From the NCBI RefSeq assembly GCF_040802235.1, contig NC_133170.1:9377001-9441000 (forward strand): a stretch of 64,000 nt of DNA. The letters run 5' to 3'. This stretch comes from Manis javanica (taxonomy: Eukaryota; Chordata; Mammalia; Pholidota; Manidae). The notes beneath the pieces are model-generated. The model saw nothing but the letters and a program-made list of their open reading frames with translations, was not told the DNA's origin and did not search any database. Of this stretch, positions 11,906 through 22,600 are shown in pieces. Position 1 is the stretch's first letter, and each line of letters opens with the position of its first letter. The translations under genes and the position numbers were made by a program.

Positions 11906-12569
11906 AGGAGGAGCCGCTCCCTCGCCCACCCTTTATCTTGCGACTGCTGGGGGTTCCCTGAGACCTGCAGTTTAGAACTTCAAGAGCACTAAGGAAAGAT
12001 TTGGACGAGAATCCTGGAAACCGCGCCCAGCTCTGAGCTGTGAGCAGGCGGCGTTGTCAACCATGCGGCAGCTTTTGCTTTTAGCGATGAAAATCACGCA
12101 CACGCGTTTCCAGCGAATAAAACTGAACCCCTAGAATAAGAAAAACTACGATTTGTCTTTTTTAAGGACCTTAAGGCTGCTGTTTCCATGCACAACTAAA
12201 AAGGGCGGGGGGAGTGGAAATCTCACAACTGAGTTCAACAAGCCACATGAGGATAATTACTGTTTGAATAGAACCAGTTGCAGTGGCCAGCTATCAATTA
12301 AGAATTAACTAACATTTACCCCTGACGGATATGGTGCTGCTTAATCCCATGGGCTGACAGAGCAGAATGATTCTCAGTCTGCCTAGTACCTGATTCAAGG
12401 CAGAACTGTATGGTGAAAAGCGGCTCTATTTGTGAGAAAAAAGTGGCATATTTATCCATCATCTTCTGGCAGTACAATGAATTATTCATTTTGTTGGTTT
12501 TTATTGCTTGTTTTTGGATTGATGACAGCATGTCACACATTTCACTCGTCTGCCAAAAATTGTAGACGG

Positions 12570-12745
12570 ATGCACAGAGTCCAGCATAGTGTCTCACTTA
12601 ATCCTCACAACCAGCCTGTAAAGTGTCATTAGCACCATTTACCATAAGGAAACAAGGGCTCAGCAAGATTACCTAAGTAAATTGCTCCATAACACCCAGA
12701 ATTTGGGTAGAAACCAAGGTCTGTTTGACTCCAAAGCCGCTTTTT
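12570..12745 (-). repeat. MIR SINE, antisense
   Basis: Contains 'cacttaatcctcacaacc', 'aaggaaacaagggctcagc', 'ttacctaagtaaattgc' and 'tgactccaaagccgc', in reversed-MIR order. Confidence 0.75.
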
Positions 12746-12799
12746 TCTTCTTAAGATAGTGATTGCCCACAATCTACACTCATTCAAAGGCTATATTGC

Positions 12800-12823
12800 T
12801 AAAAAAAAAAAAAAAAAAAAAAA
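12800..12823. repeat. Poly(A) tract, 24 nt
   Basis: An uninterrupted A run of 24. No element ending in it and no flanking duplication could be identified, so it is recorded as a homopolymer. Confidence 0.85.
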
Positions 12824-13159
12824 AGTCTACAGACCCAGACCACTACTCTCATGGATCTACTTTATATTACCACAGTTGTGCTGTTTTTCACACCTGTACT
12901 AATCCAACCTCCTGACATAGTTCTGGCTCCATTTCCCCAGCCCTAAGTCTGTCTATGCACCCCTGCCAGTTGAGTTTTCTAAACACTATTTGCTCTTGCC
13001 ATCTATTTACCTTTCCCACCCTATCTCCCACTTTGCTCCTGGGAGACCCTTTGGGGCAGACAAACTGGTGTCCTCGCAGATCACTGCTGGATTCCCACCT
13101 TCAGGCCTGCCTAGAATGCCTATGCTGCTGTGTGTGCAAGTCCCACGCCCCTCTCATTG

Positions 13160-13375
13160 AAACCCCTGTCCTCACTGTGTTACAGTGGACAGAAAAATGT
13201 GTGGCGTCCACTGCCAAGTTCTGCCACTTACTTGGTATGTTCACTTTGTGCAAGTCCCTAAAACATCCATCAGAAACCTCAGTCACCTCCTCTTAAAATG
13301 GGGCAATAGATCAAAGGTTATTGTGAGGGTTACTGAGATTATACAAGTGTGAAAACATATGGTTAAATGTGTCCA
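13160..13375 (+). repeat. MIR SINE, sense
   Basis: Shows 'aagttctgccacttacttggta', 'gtgcaagtcccta', 'cctcagtcacctcctcttaaaatggggcaata' and 'attgtgagggttactgagatta' in MIR order. Confidence 0.75.
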
Positions 13376-14519
13376 GTTTTATATTTCCTATCTTCCCAAA
13401 CCTTGAAGAGCAAGCTTTATGCTAAATCTCTTTGTATTCCTTACACCCAATTCAAAGAAAAGACTCAATAAAAATACAGGACTACAGAAGGCGGACTATC
13501 ATATCACAGCTAGTCCTGCTTCATTCTTTAAATGCACCCAAACCCCACATACTCACAGCCAGAAACCATAACTAACTCTCTCTCTCTTTATGCTTTGGCG
13601 GAGTCCTTCCCTTTTCCCACTTTCCCACCATTCAGGCAACAACCTTTAACCCCCTCAGATATTTTTTGCACCAACCACTTAACCTGCCCCTTAACAACTC
13701 ATCTTTCCCTCTCCCTCAGAGACACACTCGTGGTCATGCCTGTGATACACTCTGCTACCCAAATGCCTTCTAACAGTGGCTGGACTGCTACCAGTCATTC
13801 TTCCAGCCTGGACGTGGGATGGCTGCGTCCGGGCTCACATTCTACAACCAGCAGCAGATGGGGGAGGGATTGACCCACCCCCGCAGGGATGGCGGGATAG
13901 AATAACAGGAAGTTGCCTCCCATCCCCTCTGCAGCTGGAGTGATAACAGCTGCCATCTGAGTCCGGAAAACAAAAGAATCAAAAGGAAAGCTGAAAACAG
14001 GCCAGGGCTGCAGCGGCAAGAGTTCATCCCCAGGGGTTCCAGAGTAAGTGAAGAAGGAAACTCCTTCTCTCCATTCCCGGCTTTTCCCTCCCCCTTAATC
14101 CGAGTTACAGCTCTTCTCTGTTCTCTGTTTAGCTTTCACCATAATGCTTCCTTTTAAGAAGAGGGTCTAACACATAAATATGTTGAAACCGCTGGCCTGT
14201 GGGTATCTTGGTAGCCCCAGAGGGTCAGAGCAATGCCACAGAAGTGAAATGGGATGCCTGATGAGCAGATAGCCAGCCTACCCACTCTCCTGGACTCTAG
14301 CTGGTTTCATGGAAAAGTCCATTTACGACATCAATGGTTTCAATACTAATTATCTTGGTAGGTCTACATACCTATTTTCTGCCCAGCTTTTTTTATTTTC
14401 AGTGTAACCTTCAGTACCTATAAATTAAGCCAGAAATTATCACTATGGGGGAGGAGAAGGAATCCAAAACAGGAGAGAAACCGTAGAGAATAAATAGGAA
14501 AAGAGGAACTTGAAGTGGA

Positions 14520-14640
14520 CCCTGAAATTCATCTGATGCAACCATCTATCGGGTGCAAGAACTCCCTACAGGATGGCTGACCAGCAGCCTTCTATCCCTG
14601 CTTGAATTTTTCTGTCAACAGAAGCAGTCAAGCTGGAAGA
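14520..14640. repeat. Ancient LINE-like fragment
   Basis: The phrases 'actccctacaggatggctgaccagcagcc' and 'tccctgcttgaatttttctg' recall an old CR1/L2-type interspersed repeat. Family and strand were not resolved. Confidence 0.35.
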
Positions 14641-14714
14641 GCCCACCACCAAAGAAAGATCTTTCTCCTAGCAAGAAGATCCTGCTCTTCTGACTTTTTC
14701 CCACAAAGACCTCT

Positions 14715-14880
14715 GTCTTGTGTCTTATTTAATCCTTGCAACCACTCATTAAGGTGAGTGTTATTAGCCCTATGTCAACATAAGGAATCAAAGGCTCAGC
14801 AAAGTTACATAAGAAAATTGCCCTAGAAACACCCAGACTGGGATTGAAACCAAGATCTTTGACTGAAGTGCATTTTTTCT
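14715..14880 (-). repeat. MIR SINE, antisense
   Basis: 'tatttaatccttgcaacc', 'aggaatcaaaggctcagc', 'aaagttacataag' and 'gggattgaaaccaagatc' mark a reversed MIR. Confidence 0.75.
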
Positions 14881-15029
14881 TTATGTGTCTAGAGCGCTGA
14901 TTTCCACAATCCCTGGAGTAATAGGGAATAGACTCTTTCCCAGGCCTGTGCAGGCACAAGGACACACCCCCAATTAATTAGTTTAGACGCAGACACCAGG
15001 AGAGGGTCACCTGGTTCATCCAGCTCATG

Positions 15030-15250
15030 TCATTTGCCTATCTGGCCTTCACAGGCTCCCAGCTGCAGCTTTCCAAAGCGCAGTCCAAATCTCTCCCAAC
15101 TCCTTTCAAAACACCTGAAGGCCTCGCTTTACAAAGGAACAAAGCCCAAACTCTCTCAACTGGCATTCAAAGGCCCTTACATCCTGGCCCCCAACTTACC
15201 TTCCCGAATTTATCATCTCCTCTTCTTCATACTCCGGCAGGGTGCAGACT
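15030..15250. repeat. L2 LINE fragment
   Basis: The series 'ctggcattcaaaggcccttacatcctggcccccaacttaccttccc' matches the well-known L2 3' region. Part of the 120-codon open frame here derives from this repeat and is not a gene. Confidence 0.65.
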
Positions 15251-15284
15251 GAATGATTTTGCACCCATATTCCCTAATGATGTT

Positions 15285-15420
15285 TCCTCAGTGGAGGATG
15301 ATTTTTGCCCATTTCTAAAATCTCCCTCACAAGGTGGTTGCCAGGATCTAGTGAGATGCTTGTGCGGGAGGACAGAGCACATTGCCTGACACATAAGATA
15401 CCAGTAAACATATTTTCTTT
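15285..15420 (+). repeat. MIR SINE, sense, 3' part
   Basis: 'cccatttctaaaatctccctcacaaggtggttgccaggat' and 'agcacattgcctgacacataagata' fit the second half of MIR. Confidence 0.65.
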
Positions 15421-15489
15421 TTTTTTATGACACAAAACAATTATGCAATTATTTTTATACGTGGCTTATATCCCTCACTGACTATACAT

Positions 15490-15610
15490 TTCTTATAGTC
15501 CCTGAGGGCCACATGCCAATTTGCTTCATTTGTATGTCCTTCAGGGAATCTAAAACCATGCTTTGTCCCATACACATTCAAAAAAAATTCACTGAATGAA
15601 TGAATGGTGT
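15490..15610 (+). repeat. L2 3' terminus
   Basis: The L2-type end is recognised from 'cttcagggaatctaaaaccatgctttgtccca' and a terminal 'tgaatgaatgaatgg'. Confidence 0.45.
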
Positions 15611-17647
15611 CTTTTTCTTAAAACTCCACCCTGCTAGGGCTAGATCTTTAGAAGTTCAGGAGGAACCTGAGCAGAGCGATCTTAAAGGATCTGTTGTTCT
15701 CATCCCAGTCACATGGCTGAACACAGAGTGAGTTGAACATGTGGCATAAATCATGAACCCAAATTCAAATGAAACAAGTTTAGCTTTACAATTCCTTCTA
15801 AGGGAAACTGCTGCTTGGGCTGATTCTAAGCACAGCACTGGTGATGACCCAGACACCTTTTTAATGTCCTTTAGTTGGGTACTAAGCCACTACTCAGCTA
15901 TCACCACTGACCTCATTTGTGAGTCCACCCCTCATCTCTATTCCCTTCCTGCCCAGGAAGACAGGTTAGAAACAGGTCCAGTATCTCGCTCCAAGCAATC
16001 TTATTTTAATCACTCCTTCTTGGCAACCCAAACATATGGACTATTGCTTTTCATGGTTGTCTCGCCAAAGGGTTTTGGCCCCAGGCAAGTTCACTCTTGA
16101 TTCGGTGAAACTAAAAAATGGTAATGGAACGTTCTGGGGTGAAAGGGATTATATACCCAGATTTACTCCCACGTTGCAGGTCAAGCACTAGAATCCCATC
16201 TGCCTCAGGGCAAAGTCGGCTTGCAGCAAGGCGGTCCCTGTCTCTGGGCCTCTCTGCCCCCTGCAGCCCTCTCAGTCTCTGTCCTGGGCACTGCCACCAC
16301 TTCAGCCACTGCTCTCCTGCAGCTGGCAGCCCAGAGCACTGGGCGGAGCTCTTATAGAGAGTCAATAATAACATAGTGCCCACACGTGCCAGCCGACCAG
16401 GGTCAGGTGAGAATCCTGCCCAAGGAACTTTGATTTTCTCTACAATGGTCTTTGATTAATGTTAACTTAATGTCTAAACTAAACACATTTAACTCCCTTA
16501 AGCAATTAACCACTTCCTAACAGAGTTAATCGAATTTCCTAACAAATATATCTGATCCCTACACTCTGAGAAAGGCCAACAGGATGGAGAGTTAGCCCTT
16601 TCTACACATACCAGCAATTCCTTATTTTCCACCCCATGCAGATGATCTACATAGCATTCTTCCAAAGCAGGCCAAACCCGTCCGCAGGACAACAGGCCTT
16701 TTCAGGGGAGACAAATCCCTGCCATTCCTCCCTGCCAATATGCGCTGTGCACAGACCTCTTAAGAGGTGCGGGGAACGTGCTCAATCAACAACAGGGCAT
16801 TACTCATAACCAGTAACTCCCACTTTGATTTTTCCCCTGCCACCACATTGAGGAAAGCTCATTTTTCAAATAATATATCATGGCTCACTATTAATCAAAA
16901 TCTACCCGGTTTCACATTGTGGTGCACCCCAGTCCCTGGACCCCTGCCACGTATGTTTCCCGGGCCCAGGCCAATCCATTAAGTTCTACTCCACTCACCT
17001 TTTACCTGAACAATCATTGACTGTTGCTTTCTTTATTCAGCCTATCCTAATCCTTAACTAGAATTCTTCTGCTTAACTAAAAATTGCATTTTAAAACTGC
17101 ATGTTAGATTTCAACCAAGAAACTTCTAAGAGGACTAAGAACATTGAGTGTTAGCTGAAAATAGATATAAGATGAAAATGGGACAACTGGTGTAAATAAA
17201 TGCTTTCATTAAAGGAATTTTTCTGGCAAGTCGAAACAAGTTGCTGAATAACATATCTTCAGGCTAGAACATCTTATCTCCCAAATCCTATAAAAATGAG
17301 GTTCTCTGCTGTTTTCCCTGCCCCTCCAGATTCTATCTCCAGATAGGCCTTTGTACTGAAGGATGCTATGGAGCTTCTGACTTGCCAGGTAATTAGTACT
17401 GTGGTTTGTTAAACTAGCTGGGGTATTAAGTGAACACAGAGAGTGTCACAACTATCAAGTATATCTGTCAGTTAAATGCTTTGAACTTCTTTCCTCCTAC
17501 ATCCCTTTGGATAATTTCCCATGTGACCCCATAGTGCTTGAATTCTGATTTAGATATAATGTAATAGTCATAGAACATCCACCCTTTTACATGGCAAGAT
17601 GCCATTTCTGAAAAAGATTGTCACCTATTCCTAAATAAATGGAAGAT
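15611..17647. other. No gene or clear repeat recognised
   Basis: Open frames up to 115 codons overlap on both strands without domain features or splice borders. Nothing else could be supported. Confidence 0.35.
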
Positions 17648-17662
17648 AAGAAATAGCACCTC
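17648..17662 (+). repeat. Left target-site duplication of the ERV retrocopy
   Basis: AAGAAATAGCACCTC, identical to 22601-22615. The junction AT/AAGAAA resembles a relaxed L1 endonuclease site. Confidence 0.85.
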
Positions 17663-17732
17663 AACTCTCTGTCTCTGTGTGTCTGTCTCTGCTGCCCTCT
17701 CCCTCTCTTTGTCTCTGTCTCTCTGTCCCGCT

Positions 17733-17781
<49 letters not shown>

Positions 17782-17926
17782 ATGCTGCTCCCTCTCTCTC
17801 TCTCTCTCTCTCCCCATCCCCACTCTGGGGCAGCCACTCTCTCTTTCAGATAATAAAGTCTCTTGCGTGGGCCTGTGTCTCCTGAGTCATTCTGGGTAAG
17901 GAGGGCCGCGGCAAGATACCCTTTCA
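17663..17926 (+). mobile_element. ERV R-U5 region
   Basis: The sequence after the TSD ('ctctctgtctctgtgtgtct') aligns with 'ctctctgtttctgtgtgtct' about 25 nt downstream of the TATA-like box in the 3' U3, so the copy starts at or near the RNA cap. An AATAAA at 17852-17857 is the expected R polyadenylation signal. U5 ends in CA at 17925-17926, one base before the primer binding site. R has been expanded by CT repeats. Confidence 0.75.
17735..17812 (+). repeat. (CT)n microsatellite within ERV R
   Basis: Two long TC runs are separated by 'tttctctatgctgctcc'. They cause spurious Arg/Glu- and Ser/Leu-rich open frames on both strands. Confidence 0.9.
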
Positions 17927-17927
17927 T

Positions 17928-17946
17928 TGGTGCTGTGACTTCGGAT
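17928..17946 (+). other. Retroviral primer binding site, tRNA-His type
   Basis: TGGTGCTGTGACTTCGGAT lies one base after the U5 CA. It is complementary to the 3' end of tRNA-His apart from one transition and one inserted T. A His primer is typical of the ERV-H/ERV-F group of class I elements. Confidence 0.7.
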
Positions 17947-18463
17947 GAGGCTCTCCCATTGACTTTGGTCTTCCTCCAGGAACCTGAGCTGCTTTGGGAA
18001 CCCTCACTGCCCGATCCTCCACAGGCTCACCGTCCATTTTCCCGGTCGCTCATCTTCTCGCCCAACACCAGCCTTTGATTTGGTGAGTCTCCCCTTCATG
18101 GTCAACTTAAATGTCCCTTTGGAACCTGGGAAGTGACTGTTGAGTGTCCGGCACTCCCAAGGGCTCCTCTGGGACAGGGGCACCCCCAACCACAACTTTC
18201 AGAGTCACTGTTGATCTCCATAGTCGACCCTTCTCTGCCTCCCCATGGTGAGAATCCTCATCCACTGAGGCCCGGTCTCCCTTTATGTACGTTTCTACTT
18301 GACTCAAAAACTCCTGGTACCAGGTACTGAGCCTCCCCGGCGTTTTCACCTCGACCCCACAGTTAGAGGTGGTGACAACCCCCTAACTGTGCCTAGTCTT
18401 CTCTGTGTCCTTCTCAATCGCTCAGGGACGCCTCAGCGACTTCTGAACAGTCTCGTTCTCACC

Positions 18464-18724
18464 ATGGGATCTGGCCCCTCCGTTCCCGCAGATTCACCAC
18501 TGGGGTGCTTACTCAATAATCTAAAGCCCCTCCACCTCACTCCAGACCTCAAACCTGTTCGCTACTGTAATGAGATCTGGCCACAATATCCCTTGGACAA
18601 TCAGTCTAAATGGCCCCCAAATGGCTCTTTAGATCCTAAAATTCTCTGCAACTTATACAACTTCTGTGAGCATACGGGCAAATGGAAAGTGATCCCATAT
18701 ATCCAGGCTTTCTCCTACCTCTGA
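18464..18724 (+). pseudogene. ERV gag N-terminal (matrix) fragment, truncated
   Basis: An ATG in good context opens an 86-codon frame ending in TGA at 18722-18724. It starts Met-Gly-Ser-Gly-Pro-Ser, a myristoylation-type start of gammaretroviral matrix. The following Trp/Pro-rich text (WPQYPLDNQSKWPP) is characteristic of class I gag. Capsid and nucleocapsid are absent: after the stop the DNA is non-coding for about 2.5 kb. It lies some 500 bp behind the primer site, the normal leader length. Confidence 0.7.
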
Positions 18725-18779
18725 ACTAAGCCCTCTCTCTGTCCCTCCTGCAATCCTAAACACCTGCTACTTGCCTTAA

Positions 18780-21240
18780 AGTCCACACCCCTAAGCTTTT
18801 TTCACGTTCCCAGATATCCTCAACTGCCTATAAAACTCCTAGACAATGCACCACCGCGGGCTCTCTTGTCCCCTCCTGGCTCATGCCAGGAGCTCTGTCT
18901 GTCCTCTCACTGTTCCATTACGTCTCAATCTGTATGTTTGTGTGTCTAAGTGTGTAAAAGAACAATATTTTTCTGTCTCATTAATGCTAATTTCAGTTGA
19001 ACTGAATAGACATGTCCTTATGGTTATCAGCTGCCTAAGTTTACGTAAAGTCATTTAAGTTGATGGTATCTGTTAAATCTTTCAAAGAAAAATGCTTAAA
19101 GTGAAGTGTAGCTTTGTCTAATGTGAGTAACTATTTAAGCAAGTGCCTTAAAACTTTTAACAGCATCCCAGAATCAAATGCAAGTGCTTTTACCTCTAGT
19201 TAACTCTGATATTTTCCAGAGGGCCCCTGGAACATGTCAGAGGAATTTTTTCTCATTGGAGAAAGTATTTGGCTAATTTGGCTTATTTACCTGATTAATT
19301 ACCTAGAAGGCACTGTCACAGGGAATGATGCTAAACTTTGTTACTGAATGTTTTATGTTACAGAAATATCCAAATTTCCTTATGACAACTGTCTTACAGT
19401 AAGCTCTCATCAGATCTTTAACCATTGTCATTTGTAAGTCTTTTGTCATCTATACTCAATGTTTTATTACTCCTAAACTAGTAAAAAACTAGATTTCAGC
19501 AGAACAGGTATTAGTTACATAGGATTAAGTAAACTAAGGAAGATAATTTTGTGGCTTTTGTTTCAAATGTTGTTGATAAAGTGTTTTAAGCTTTTTCTCT
19601 TAAGCTGACAACAGTTTAGTAAATGACTGCCTTTATAAGCAGAACTGAAACTTTATCTTTCCCTCTACCTGATCCCTCCAAAATTTAAAAACTCTCAGTG
19701 ACTACTTTTATATTTCATGGCAGTATGTTTATTTGCACAAGTTCAATAAGAATCTGCTTTCCTTGTAAGAGGACTAATGAAAAACACTGGTTATATTACC
19801 AAGGCTTTGACTGGAACGTCATACCTGAGAAACACTCGTGTGTAAACTCAGATATGAACAGACAGCTTTAAGGAACTAAGATTGACTTTATAAAGCCAAC
19901 AAAGCCCCTTGGAAGAACTGGCCTGGTACCTTGCTTACAGAGTTCCCAGCAGCCTTACCAGGTGAGTAAGGAAGGTCACTTCCTGGCAGGTGCAGGAAGA
20001 GAGGAATTCACCCAAATCTACAGGTACTGCAGGCACAAGCTGCTGGCAAGTCTGGCTTGGCTTTCTGGCCTCAAGAAGCCCTTAAAAGTTCAATCTGAAA
20101 TTCCTTACAAAAAGTTCCAGCAAAGCACATTTAAAAGATCCCATGTAATCAATTACTCTTCTTGCTGCACTTATGCAAATAATCAAGCCAACTGTTAATT
20201 ATTTTCTGAATCTGGATACTTCTAATAAAAATGAGGGTGATTTTAGAGAAAAGTATTGTTTCAATAATGCTGTCTTATCTGTACTAAATCCTAATACTAC
20301 TCATTGAGATGTAAACTCGATCCAGAATTCTCGTTTCCCCATGAAACCTGGCTATGGCTCAATTAGACTTTTCATATTTCTAGTTCTCATATTCAGCCAT
20401 GCATTCTTAATCTCGTCAAGTTTGTCCTTCCAGAATGGAAAATCCAACTCCAGATGTTGCTACTTAACCTAATAACAATTTGTTCTATCTTGCCTAAAAG
20501 CCACAAAACTGCAAATAATAATATAAATGAAACCCGGAATAGAAGTGCCAAGCTTCCGAGGCCCTCTCAACTGACCAGTGATGGAGACCTAGCTGCACCC
20601 TTTACTGCACCCCCTCTCAGCATGAAGCAGCCAGAGCCGTCATCACCCCTTTTCCCTAGTAGCAGCTAGGGTCTCCATCTGTAGAGGGGAGAATGAGACA
20701 GGGGCCATAGGTTTAGAATAAGGTGAGAGCCTCTGGAGAAAGCAAGGCAGGATATTTGCAATCAGAGCAATGTAACTATATGGTAGGAAACCGCCCACTA
20801 CTAAAACTGTTGAACTTTCTTCAGTGAGATCAGTTAATGTTCCCCAGATAAAGAAGAGTAGTACATGCTTTATTATGCTAATCATTTGTAATCGTGTATA
20901 AGATTCACTTTAGCATTCTAAAAGGCCCAAGCCTATGTGCTGTCTTTACTCCTTCAGATCTGACGAGGTAATTTTGCAAACTGAGCAACTAACTGCAGAC
21001 CCAGCAGTAGACGGCATAGTAAAAGGCAGGATTCTTTAGCAAATAGACAATACCTCCGCCCACCTTGGGAGCTGAGCAGGCAGCCTTTTGATAATGCTCC
21101 CAGACCAAGACGCCGGTATCCCAGAGAAAAATCAAGGCAGGAGATTCCTATGTTAAGTTCATTTTTAATATTCAGAGAACAACACTTCACAAGTTCTTCT
21201 CCAAGGCGTTAGAAATAGTCCCCACCTTTTGGACAGGCGC
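18780..21240 (+). mobile_element. Non-coding interior of the ERV retrocopy
   Basis: About 2.4 kb where gag CA/NC, protease and most of pol would be expected. The DNA is AT-rich and frames are closed. No zinc-knuckle, protease or polymerase motif was seen. It may be foreign sequence carried by a non-autonomous family or the remains of a second ERV. A stretch near 20600-20690 vaguely resembles an env end with a polypurine region, so an older composite structure is possible. Confidence 0.45.
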
Positions 21241-21269
21241 TACCACTAGACCTCAAATCCCTTACTCTC

Positions 21270-21350
21270 TCGAGCTCCACCCTCCTTCAATATGTAGATG
21301 AGATCTCCTCCCGTGCAGTCCCTCCCTACAAACCTCTCAACAGGTTACTA
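21270..21350 (+). pseudogene. ERV pol relic: reverse transcriptase YVDD-type motif
   Basis: A short frame reads LLQYVDE, the polymerase active-site region of retroviral reverse transcriptase, with the second catalytic Asp changed to Glu. The frame closes about 60 nt later. Flanking RT subdomains are missing. Confidence 0.6.
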
Positions 21351-21489
21351 TTCTCCTTTTAAACTTTCTCTCAGAACACAACTATCAGGTCTCACCCTCC
21401 AAAGGTCAGCTGTCTGCCGCTCAGGTCACATAGCTGGGAGTTCAGCTCTCCTCTCCCTACAAAGGGATTACCATAGACAGGAAGAAACT

Positions 21490-21695
21490 CCAAACCATGC
21501 CCATTCCAAACACCAAGCAACACCATCCCTAACTCCCAAATGGCAAAGACCATACACAGTAATCCTTTCCACGCCAACTGCAGTTGAACTCCAGGATCTT
21601 CCCCATTGGTTACACAACTCCCACCTTAAGCCATTTGTCTCAGCTTATTCCCCTCCCACCAAATCTCCCACAGATTCCTACCCTCCACGCTGACG
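21490..21695 (+). pseudogene. ERV pol relic: integrase C-terminus
   Basis: The frame ending at 21693 contains WQRPYTVILSTPTAV and then a WLHNSHLKP motif. This is the layout of the gammaretroviral integrase C-terminal domain and pol end. The catalytic core and zinc-binding domain are absent. It sits about 100 nt before the env-like frame, as in intact class I elements. Confidence 0.7.
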
Positions 21696-21800
21696 GGACG
21701 TCTTACTCCCCGCATTTCGCGCTGCTCATCTCCGCTTCCACTCATCACTGAAGAAGTTTCTGCCTGCACAGAGTCCTAAGACCTCCCTTACAACAGCCAT

Positions 21801-22187
21801 GTGTCATGCCTTAGGATCATTAACCCTGGTCTCAACGCTTACTCTCTCACCAGACCTATCTTCCCAATGCCAGCCTTTTCTTCCCTTTCAGACTGTCCAA
21901 AAGATTGCACCATCAAGGATTCCCTTTGCCCTACAGGTCGCTTTTCTGCCTACACATATTTCCCCCAAAATGCTATTAATTCAGCCACCCTATGTAAATG
22001 TAGCAACCAGCCCAAATGCAAAAAATTTCTAACCAAACCTTTAACCAGCTTATATTACAGGATTACCAACCCCTCTCCAAAGACGATGATCCTTATTGAA
22101 CCAGGAAAATGCCATCGCCACTGCAGACCAAGGGCTCATCTGAAGACCGTCCCCCATCAGTACAAAAATGAACTTCATCGCCCCTAA
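21801..22187 (+). pseudogene. ERV env-like fragment
   Basis: A 128-codon frame follows the integrase relic and precedes the polypurine tract, the position of env. It is Cys-rich in the middle (CPKDC, CKCSNQPKC). A shifted frame at 21799-22032 shares its start, which suggests early frameshifts. No furin site, fusion peptide or transmembrane segment was recognised, so the surface unit is truncated and the membrane unit is lost. Confidence 0.5.
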
Positions 22188-22254
22188 TCAGCAGGAAGCA
22201 GCTCCTGAAGACTGACCTGCACCCCTTCCCGAATCCTCCACCACTTATAAAACA

Positions 22255-22470
22255 GAAAAGGGAGGAATGTAAGAATATAGTAATTTATCCCCCATTTGCC
22301 CCACGGTCCCAAGCACATAAGCCGGTGAGAATTATGCCTGGGGCTTGCTGGGCTGACCCCGCCTTATCTCTAAACATTCCGACCCTCCCCCAAAACAGCA
22401 GGCCTAGCAGATCCGCCACAATAAAAGGCACCACGCTGCTGCCCTCTCTCTGTTTCTGTGTGTCTATACA
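22255..22470 (+). mobile_element. ERV polypurine tract and 3' U3
   Basis: GAAAAGGGAGGAA (22255-22267) is followed directly by TG at 22268, the expected LTR start. U3 runs to a TATA-like ATAAAAGG at 22421-22428. The R start is predicted near 22446. Homology with the 5' R lasts only about 20 nt and stops after 'gtgtgtct'. Confidence 0.7.
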
Positions 22471-22600
22471 TACAAAATCCTTTTTATGGTGCCCTGTAGA
22501 GGGGTAATCAGATTAAACTGTAAATGTAAATTCTTCTCAGGGGAGATGTTGGTACTTGGTCAAACCTTCCAATAAATATAAAAATAAATAAAAAAAAAGA
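22470..22600 (+). mobile_element. Chimeric 3' tail of the ERV retrocopy with A-rich end
   Basis: This 130-bp segment does not match the 5' R-U5, so the copied RNA did not end at the usual viral polyadenylation site. It contains 'ggggagatgttggtac', reminiscent of L1 3' UTR, then AATAAA at 22571-22576 and an A-rich tail up to the TSD. It could come from a provirus with a replaced 3' LTR, a read-through transcript, or template switching to another RNA. Confidence 0.5.

Larger units (their letters stand above)
11190..11965. promoter_or_regulatory. CpG island promoter
   Basis: This is the only dense CpG cluster in the window: GC-rich, with many CpG pairs, GGGCGG boxes (for example near 11641) and no TATA box. 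On the minus strand there is a CCAAT box (plus-strand ATTGG at 11565-11569) and a CRE-like TGACATCA at 11448-11455. Both lie just upstream of the inferred minus-strand first exon. Spacing of these elements to a donor at 11301 suggests transcription starting at roughly 11400-11500 and running leftwards. A bidirectional promoter is possible, but no convincing plus-strand exon was seen. Confidence 0.8.

Noticed and set aside
11049-11975. 308-codon plus-strand open frame over the CpG island, and several shorter ones on both strands
   Set aside because: Stop codons are rare in CpG-rich DNA in every frame. The product is low-complexity Pro/Ala/Arg/Gly with no domain, and the frame crosses the minus-strand donor.
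12800-12823. Poly(A) as the tail of a retroposed copy
   Set aside because: No flanking duplication and no identifiable element upstream; the sequence before it is an old MIR and unique DNA.
17587-17927. Frames rich in Arg-Glu or Ser-Leu on both strands
   Set aside because: They are translations of the CT/GA microsatellite in the ERV R region.
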